Under the pieces are notes generated by a model. The model made no database searches. It saw nothing but the letters and a program-made list of their open reading frames with translations, and was not told the DNA's origin. A stretch of DNA of 26,555 nt from Candidatus Coatesiibacteriota bacterium. GTDB taxonomy: Bacteria; RBG-13-66-14; B26-G2. Position numbers and translations under genes: made by a program. Location: assembly GCA_003647715.1 (NCBI GenBank), contig QMNJ01000006.1:1-26555 (forward strand). Reading direction: 5' to 3'. This document shows, piece by piece, positions 22,402 through 26,555 of the stretch (the first letter of the stretch is position 1; every line of letters begins with the position of its first letter).

Positions 22402-23421
22402 ATGAATGTCCTAATAACAGGTGGGGCGGGATTTATCGGCTCCCACTTTACAAAGTTTGTCGTTAATAACTACACCGACTATCAGGTTGTGGTGATTGAT
22501 AAATTGAACTATCGGGGCAATCTGGCGAACCTTAAAGAGATTGAGGGCAAGACAAATTACAAGTTTATAAGGGGAGACATATGCGTAAAAGAAGACATAT
22601 TGCCTCAAGTAAGTGAGGCGGATGTAGTAGTAAACTTTGCCGCCGAGACATTTGTGGATAGAGCGATTATGGATGCAAGCGATTTTCTATCAACCGATGT
22701 GTTCGGTGTCTATAATCTGCTTGAGGCGATAAGAGGCACAGATAAAGTGCTCATACATATCTCCACAGATGAGGTCTATGGCTCGCTTGAGGAGGGCTTC
22801 GCAGATGAAAACTACCCATTGAGACCTGGAAATCCATACTCTGCCTCAAAAGCGTCTGGAGACCTTCTTATACTATCGTATGCTAATACATACGGGATAA
22901 GGTTCAAGATGGTAAGACCATCAAACAACTTTGGTCCAAATCAATACCCTGAAAATCTCGTCCCGCTCTTCATAACAAATGCCATTGAGGGCAGACCTCT
23001 GCCAATTTATGGCGATGGTCAATATCGGAGGGACTGGATATATGTTATGGATACAGTGAGGGCGATTGACCTGGTGATGCACGAGGGTGAGATTGGAGAG
23101 ATATACAATGTTGGCGGGGGGAATATTAGAACAAATCTGGAGATAACAGAGGAGATAATAGAGCGCACCGGGGCTTCTAAAGACCTTATGGTGTTTGTAG
23201 ATGATAGACAAGGTCATGACAGACGTTATGCTCTTGATTCAAGCAAGATTAAGGAACTGGGCTTTGAGCAGAGGTATGAATTTGGTAAGGCGATGGAGTT
23301 GACGGTAAACTGGTATAGAGAGAATGAGGATTGGTGGCGACCCATAAAGAGCGGTGAGTTTAGAGAGTATTATGAGAAGCAATACAGAGAACGGCTTTCT
23401 AAAGCGGGATATGGTGAATAG
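22402..23421 (+). CDS. rfbB: dTDP-glucose 4,6-dehydratase RmlB
   Basis: A 339-residue extended short-chain dehydrogenase that makes dTDP-4-keto-6-deoxyglucose. The NAD-binding motif GGAGFIG lies at 7-13. The dehydratase triad T122-D123-E124 is in STDEVYG, and YSASK (146-150) holds the catalytic Tyr and Lys. PSNNFGPNQYPENLVP (173-188) is highly typical of RmlB. The usual AAESHVDRS segment reads AAETFVDRA here (80-88), a mild departure next to the active site. TGGAGAG precedes the ATG. rmlD follows after 3 nt; rmlA and rmlC are not in the window. The product should feed a rhamnose-containing surface glycan. Confidence 0.92.
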   Translation: MNVLITGGAGFIGSHFTKFVVNNYTDYQVVVIDKLNYRGNLANLKEIEGKTNYKFIRGDICVKEDILPQVSEADVVVNFAAETFVDRAIMDASDFLSTDVFGVYNLLEAIRGTDKVLIHISTDEVYGSLEEGFADENYPLRPGNPYSASKASGDLLILSYANTYGIRFKMVRPSNNFGPNQYPENLVPLFITNAIEGRPLPIYGDGQYRRDWIYVMDTVRAIDLVMHEGEIGEIYNVGGGNIRTNLEITEEIIERTGASKDLMVFVDDRQGHDRRYALDSSKIKELGFEQRYEFGKAMELTVNWYRENEDWWRPIKSGEFREYYEKQYRERLSKAGYGE

Positions 23422-23424
23422 ATT

Positions 23425-24297
23425 ATGAGTGCTGATGTGAAGGTGTTGGTTACGGGAGCAGGCGGGATGTTGGGGCGGTTTGTGGTTAAGAAACTGATAG
23501 ATGATGGGTATGAGACAGTTGGTGCTGACATTGATGAATTTGACCTGACAGTTGAGGATGAGGTCAAGGGTTTTATTCTTGCTGAGAAGCCGGATGTGAT
23601 AATTCATACGGGTGCTTTTACTGGTGTTGATGAAGCAGAGGACTGCCCGGAGAGGTCTCATAGGGTGAATGTAGATGGAACCAGATATGTGGTAGAGTCG
23701 GCAAGTGAGGTTGGGGCATACATAATATACATTTCTACCGATTATGTGTTTGATGGTGAGAAGGGAAACCCATATGTTGAGGAAGACATACCCAATCCCA
23801 TAAATGTTTACGGGAGGACGAAGTATATTGGTGAGATTGAGGTGAGGGGGTATAGTGGTAGGTGGCTTATAGTCAGGAGCGCCTGGCTATTTGGACCATC
23901 GCCTATAGCATTTCCCGTGAAGGTTTACAGGCGGGCTGTAGAAGAGCGTGAATTGAGGGTAGTGAACGACCAGTTTGGCTCCCCCACCTACGCAAAGGAC
24001 CTAGCAGAAGCGGTTATCAAGCTGATGGAGAAAAGGGCTGATGGTATTTATCACTTTGTCAATTCAGGTATTGCCTCAAGATACGACCTCGCAATGAGAA
24101 CCCTGGAATACGCTGGTCTTCTTAAGGGTATTAATCTGATTGAGATATCAACCGGTGATATAGAGTCAAAGGCGAAGAGACCGCCATACTCGGTTCTCGA
24201 TACTGGTAAGTATGAGAGGTTATTTTGTGAACCACGGATGTGGTATGAAGCATTGAAGGCATTCATGGATGAATATGATATATCACAGATTGTGTAA
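23425..24297 (+). CDS. rfbD: dTDP-4-dehydrorhamnose reductase RmlD
   Basis: A 290-residue short-chain reductase for the last step to dTDP-L-rhamnose. GAGGMLGR (11-18) binds the nicotinamide cofactor, STDYVFDG lies at 104-111, and the catalytic Tyr-Lys pair is in YGRTK (129-133). VRSAWLFGPS and NDQFGSPTYAKDLAE further along are RmlD hallmarks. Length and spacing are normal. The ATG follows the rmlB stop by 3 nt, so the two are translated from one message. Rhamnose assignment depends on RmlB as neighbour; a related 6-deoxysugar reductase cannot be fully excluded. Confidence 0.9.
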   Translation: MSADVKVLVTGAGGMLGRFVVKKLIDDGYETVGADIDEFDLTVEDEVKGFILAEKPDVIIHTGAFTGVDEAEDCPERSHRVNVDGTRYVVESASEVGAYIIYISTDYVFDGEKGNPYVEEDIPNPINVYGRTKYIGEIEVRGYSGRWLIVRSAWLFGPSPIAFPVKVYRRAVEERELRVVNDQFGSPTYAKDLAEAVIKLMEKRADGIYHFVNSGIASRYDLAMRTLEYAGLLKGINLIEISTGDIESKAKRPPYSVLDTGKYERLFCEPRMWYEALKAFMDEYDISQIV

Positions 24298-24340
24298 CCC
24301 ACGATAAACCCTGAAATAGTGATTATACGTGTAAAACGGT

Positions 24341-24577
24341 ATGGATAGAAGGGACAGAATAGCGTTAATAATCATTGTAGTATTTGCCATCGCCCTGAAA
24401 AAGGCAGTAAGACCTATTGAGAAGGAGCATATCTTCTATATGAACTGCCTGAACTACCTGAGAATGGGAGACATCACAAAAGCCCAGGCGATGCTTGATA
24501 AGTTGCCACCACAGAGTCATTACAGACAGGAATTGGAACAGAAACTCGCCATATTTAATGGTGTTATAATAAAGTAG
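24341..24577 (+). CDS. Small single-span membrane protein, unrecognised
   Basis: A 78-residue protein that I do not recognise. A charged N-terminus (MDRRDR) is followed by a hydrophobic segment at about 7-19, so it is probably anchored with its C-terminal part on one side of the membrane. Residues 28-73 look like a single tetratricopeptide-type helical hairpin: FYMNCLNYLRMGDITKAQ, a KLPPQS turn, then a helix rich in Gln, Glu and Leu. No Shine-Dalgarno sequence is obvious before the ATG at 24341, which lowers confidence. It sits 43 nt after rmlD and 14 nt before hflX. Base composition matches the neighbours and the frame fills the gap exactly. Confidence 0.5.
   Translation: MDRRDRIALIIIVVFAIALKKAVRPIEKEHIFYMNCLNYLRMGDITKAQAMLDKLPPQSHYRQELEQKLAIFNGVIIK
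24562..24570 (+). promoter_or_regulatory. Candidate extended -10 promoter of hflX
   Basis: TGTTATAAT is a perfect extended -10 match inside the last codons of the small membrane gene, 21 nt before the hflX ATG. There is no clear -35. The same element precedes two other transcription units in the window. Confidence 0.4.
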
Positions 24578-24591
24578 GTATAAATCTCTAT

Positions 24592-25704
24592 ATGGATGAA
24601 CAGGGAAGAGAGACAGCAGTAATTGTCGGCATTGATTCTCCATATGAGGAGAATATAGTAAGTCCAGAGGAGTCGCTTGAGGAACTGGAGAGGTTGGTGA
24701 GGGCTTGTGGAGCGGTGGTGATGGGTCGGGTTATGTGCAGGCAGAAGAAGCCCTACCCTGCTACCTACATATCAAGTGGTAAGGTGAATGAGATTACCGA
24801 GCTTTGCCAGGAAGAAGGAGTTGACTTTGTCGCCTTTGATGTGGAACTATCGCCCAGGCAGGTAGTCAATATGGAGGACGCCTTTGACTGCAAGGTGCTT
24901 GATAGAACCCAGATAATTCTTGACATATTCGCCCGCCATGCATCTACGATGGAGGGAAAGATACAGGTTGAACTCGCCCAGTTGACATACCTTCTGCCAC
25001 GACTGGTGGGCAAGGGCAAGGTTCTATCGCGCCTCGGCGGTGGTATAGGAACAAGGGGTCCGGGCGAGACAAAATTAGAGGTGGACAGGCGAAGGATAAG
25101 GAATCGTATAGCAAAGTTGTTGAACCAGATAGAAAGGGTGGAGAAGAGAAAGAGATATGCAAGTTCGAGAAGGAGAAGAAGGGGGGTTTTTCACATAACG
25201 CTGGTCGGCTACACCAACTCTGGTAAGTCAACGCTTCTCAATGCGCTCACAGGTGCGGAGGTGTTTGTGGAGGAGGGTTATTTCTCCACCCTTGATACTA
25301 CCACCAGGAGGTTCTATGTGGAGGGGGCGGGAGATGTGGTGGTATCTGATACAGTGGGCTTCATATCCAAACTACCTCATACACTTGTTGATGCTTTCAA
25401 GGCGACACTTGATATTGTAAGGGAAGCAGACCTAATAATCATCATCCTTGATATCACCGACAGGCGTATATTTGAACAGCTTGACATTGTGGAGGGAGTG
25501 CTTTATGAACTGGGTGCGGAGGAGATACCGACTATAAGGGTAATAAACAAGATTGACCTGATGGGGAGGGAGGAGATTGAGGCGAGAGTGAGTGCATTTC
25601 CTGATGCTGTTCCCATCTCGGCGAAATACGGTCAGGGTCTCAGTAGGTTGAGAGATATAATAGAGGGGCGGGTATTATCAAAGCAGGCGGGTATAGGTGG
25701 TTAG
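24592..25704 (+). CDS. hflX: GTPase HflX
   Basis: A 370-residue ribosome-associated GTPase that splits stalled or stress-inactivated ribosomes. The N-terminal HflX domain ends in the Gly-rich linker SRLGGGIGTRGPGETKLE (146-163). An arginine-rich helix (residues 185-198, RKRYASSRRRRRG) leads into the G domain. G1 is GYTNSGKST at 206-214, then the TT of LDTTTRR, G3 DTVGFI, and G4 NKIDL, with SAKYG as G5. The protein is shorter than the Escherichia coli form because it ends soon after the G domain. The ATG lacks a strong Shine-Dalgarno sequence. Its stop is 5 nt from the stop of the convergent epimerase gene. Confidence 0.95.
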   Translation: MDEQGRETAVIVGIDSPYEENIVSPEESLEELERLVRACGAVVMGRVMCRQKKPYPATYISSGKVNEITELCQEEGVDFVAFDVELSPRQVVNMEDAFDCKVLDRTQIILDIFARHASTMEGKIQVELAQLTYLLPRLVGKGKVLSRLGGGIGTRGPGETKLEVDRRRIRNRIAKLLNQIERVEKRKRYASSRRRRRGVFHITLVGYTNSGKSTLLNALTGAEVFVEEGYFSTLDTTTRRFYVEGAGDVVVSDTVGFISKLPHTLVDAFKATLDIVREADLIIIILDITDRRIFEQLDIVEGVLYELGAEEIPTIRVINKIDLMGREEIEARVSAFPDAVPISAKYGQGLSRLRDIIEGRVLSKQAGIGG

Positions 25705-25714
25705 ACCGCCTATA
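25692..25714. terminator. Hairpin between convergent genes
   Basis: TATAGGTGG (25692-25700) pairs with CCGCCTATA (25706-25714) around the loop TTAGA, with one G-U pair. It covers both stop codons, of hflX and of the convergent epimerase, and could end transcription in both directions. Neither side has a T-run, so it is not a classical intrinsic terminator. Confidence 0.45.
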
Positions 25715-26555
25715 TCAATCCTTCATTCTTAAGCCAATCAACCGTTTTCTTCAACCCCTCCTCAAGCGGTGTGATAGTGTAACCAAGGGTCTCTTTAGCT
25801 CTTTTTGACTCTAACTCCCAGGAGTGCTTATAGATATTTAACACCCCTCGGGTAATCTTTGGCTCCCTTCCTAGTAAGCCGAATTTAACCGCCTCGTCCC
25901 AGAAGAGCGCCTTTAACTTCGCTATAAAGAAGGGAACTACCATACCGGGCTTCGCAATGCCCGATACATCGTTTAATATGTCAAAGAACTCGCCGAGCGA
26001 GCGGTTGTCACCCCCTAATGTGAACTCGCCGGTCTTTATGCCCCTCTCATATGCTCGTATATGCCCATCAACCACATCGCCAATGTAGGCGAAGCTCCAC
26101 CTCCTGTCAGAGAACCTGGGCAGAAGCGGGTCTTTACCTTTTGCTCTGTCTATGATTATGCCTGCAATCAGGTTGCCCGAGGTTAACCTCCCGGGTCCAT
26201 AGATTACACCCGGCTCAAGAACTACAATCTCCCTTCCCTCGCTCATAGCATTTCTGGCAAGAACGAGGGCATTTCGCTTGGTCCTCTCATAGTCGTTGAA
26301 GCCCGTGTTAGGTGTAATTGAATCACCCTCCCTCCTTGGGAGACCATCGCTTGGACCGAGGGCAATAAATGATGAGGTGTATATTAGCTGAACCCCTAAA
26401 CTGTCTGAAGCATCAATGATATTTTTCAATCCACCCTCATTTATCCTCTCAAAGAGCGAGGGCTCCTTCACCTTGGTCTTTACCATTGCGGCGGTGTGAA
26501 AAACGCAGTCGGTATCTTTCATCGCTGTTCTTACCATATCTGGATTGCAGATGTC
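25710..26555 (-). CDS. NAD-dependent epimerase/reductase, extended SDR (5' end missing)
   Basis: Partial: the frame stays open through the right window edge, so the nucleotide-binding GxxGxxG start lies outside. The ATG at 26535-26537 is internal, because the codons before it (reading DICNPD) continue the usual pattern before VFHTAAMV. An extended short-chain dehydrogenase is shown by TSSFIALG, the catalytic YERTK (Tyr and Lys four apart), then VLEPGVIYGPG and a GEFTLGG segment. The 282 visible codons end normally at GLI. It resembles dihydroflavonol reductase-like and HpnA-like proteins, which act on sugars or other small ketones; the substrate cannot be read. It converges on hflX, with 5 nt between the stops. 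Confidence 0.85.
   Translation of the reverse strand, partial: DICNPDMVRTAMKDTDCVFHTAAMVKTKVKEPSLFERINEGGLKNIIDASDSLGVQLIYTSSFIALGPSDGLPRREGDSITPNTGFNDYERTKRNALVLARNAMSEGREIVVLEPGVIYGPGRLTSGNLIAGIIIDRAKGKDPLLPRFSDRRWSFAYIGDVVDGHIRAYERGIKTGEFTLGGDNRSLGEFFDILNDVSGIAKPGMVVPFFIAKLKALFWDEAVKFGLLGREPKITRGVLNIYKHSWELESKRAKETLGYTITPLEEGLKKTVDWLKNEGLI

Noticed and set aside
1..26555. CRISPR arrays, transposases, integrases, attachment sites
   Set aside because: I saw no spaced direct repeats, transposase or integrase motifs, or tRNA genes on either strand.

Overview
This window reads as chromosomal DNA of an uncultured, probably diderm and possibly thermophilic bacterium. Signs of an outer envelope are a lipoprotein-like secreted protein, TolB-like PD40 propellers, and synthesis genes for rhamnose and a diamino sugar. 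Arginine is written mostly as AGA/AGG and isoleucine often as ATA. Genes are packed tightly, with many 1-29 nt overlaps. I suspect a candidate phylum such as WOR-3/Stahlbacteria or a relative, but I cannot place it from the sequence alone. There are no rRNA or tRNA genes, CRISPR arrays or transposases.

Region 1 (1-4568, minus strand) is one nine-gene operon in the order LigD-type 3'-phosphoesterase, coaE, queD, queC, DUF366, queE, DUF4416, tsaE, tsaB (cut by the window edge). It combines enzymes for queuosine (tRNA position 34) and t6A (position 37) with two conserved proteins of unknown function. Region 2 (4676-9092, plus) holds four exported proteins. The first has seven recurring propeller-like units, the second is a small AT-rich orphan, the third is probably a propeller, and the last joins two cysteine-poor thioredoxin-like regions to a PD40 propeller.

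Region 3 (9189-16894, plus) is housekeeping: a long-chain polyprenyl diphosphate synthase, MgtE, the System II cytochrome c assembly pair ResB/CcsA, a small secreted orphan, NadA and NadC. A membrane-anchored DUF2007-like protein follows (16950-17474).

Region 4 (17446-24297, plus) makes surface sugars: a Gfo/Idh/MocA dehydrogenase, a WbpD/WlbB-like N-acetyltransferase, a WbpE/WlbC-like aminotransferase, RmlB and RmlD. A much more AT-rich type II restriction-modification pair (TdeIII family), with its own promoter, sits between the dehydrogenase and the acetyltransferase and splits the diamino-sugar genes; it looks horizontally acquired. Region 5 (24341-26555) holds a small membrane protein, HflX and, convergent to them, a partial sugar epimerase/reductase.

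The items most worth following up are the restriction-modification insertion and the altered catalytic motif of its nuclease, the two unknown proteins inside the Q34/t6A37 operon, and the exported propeller cluster.
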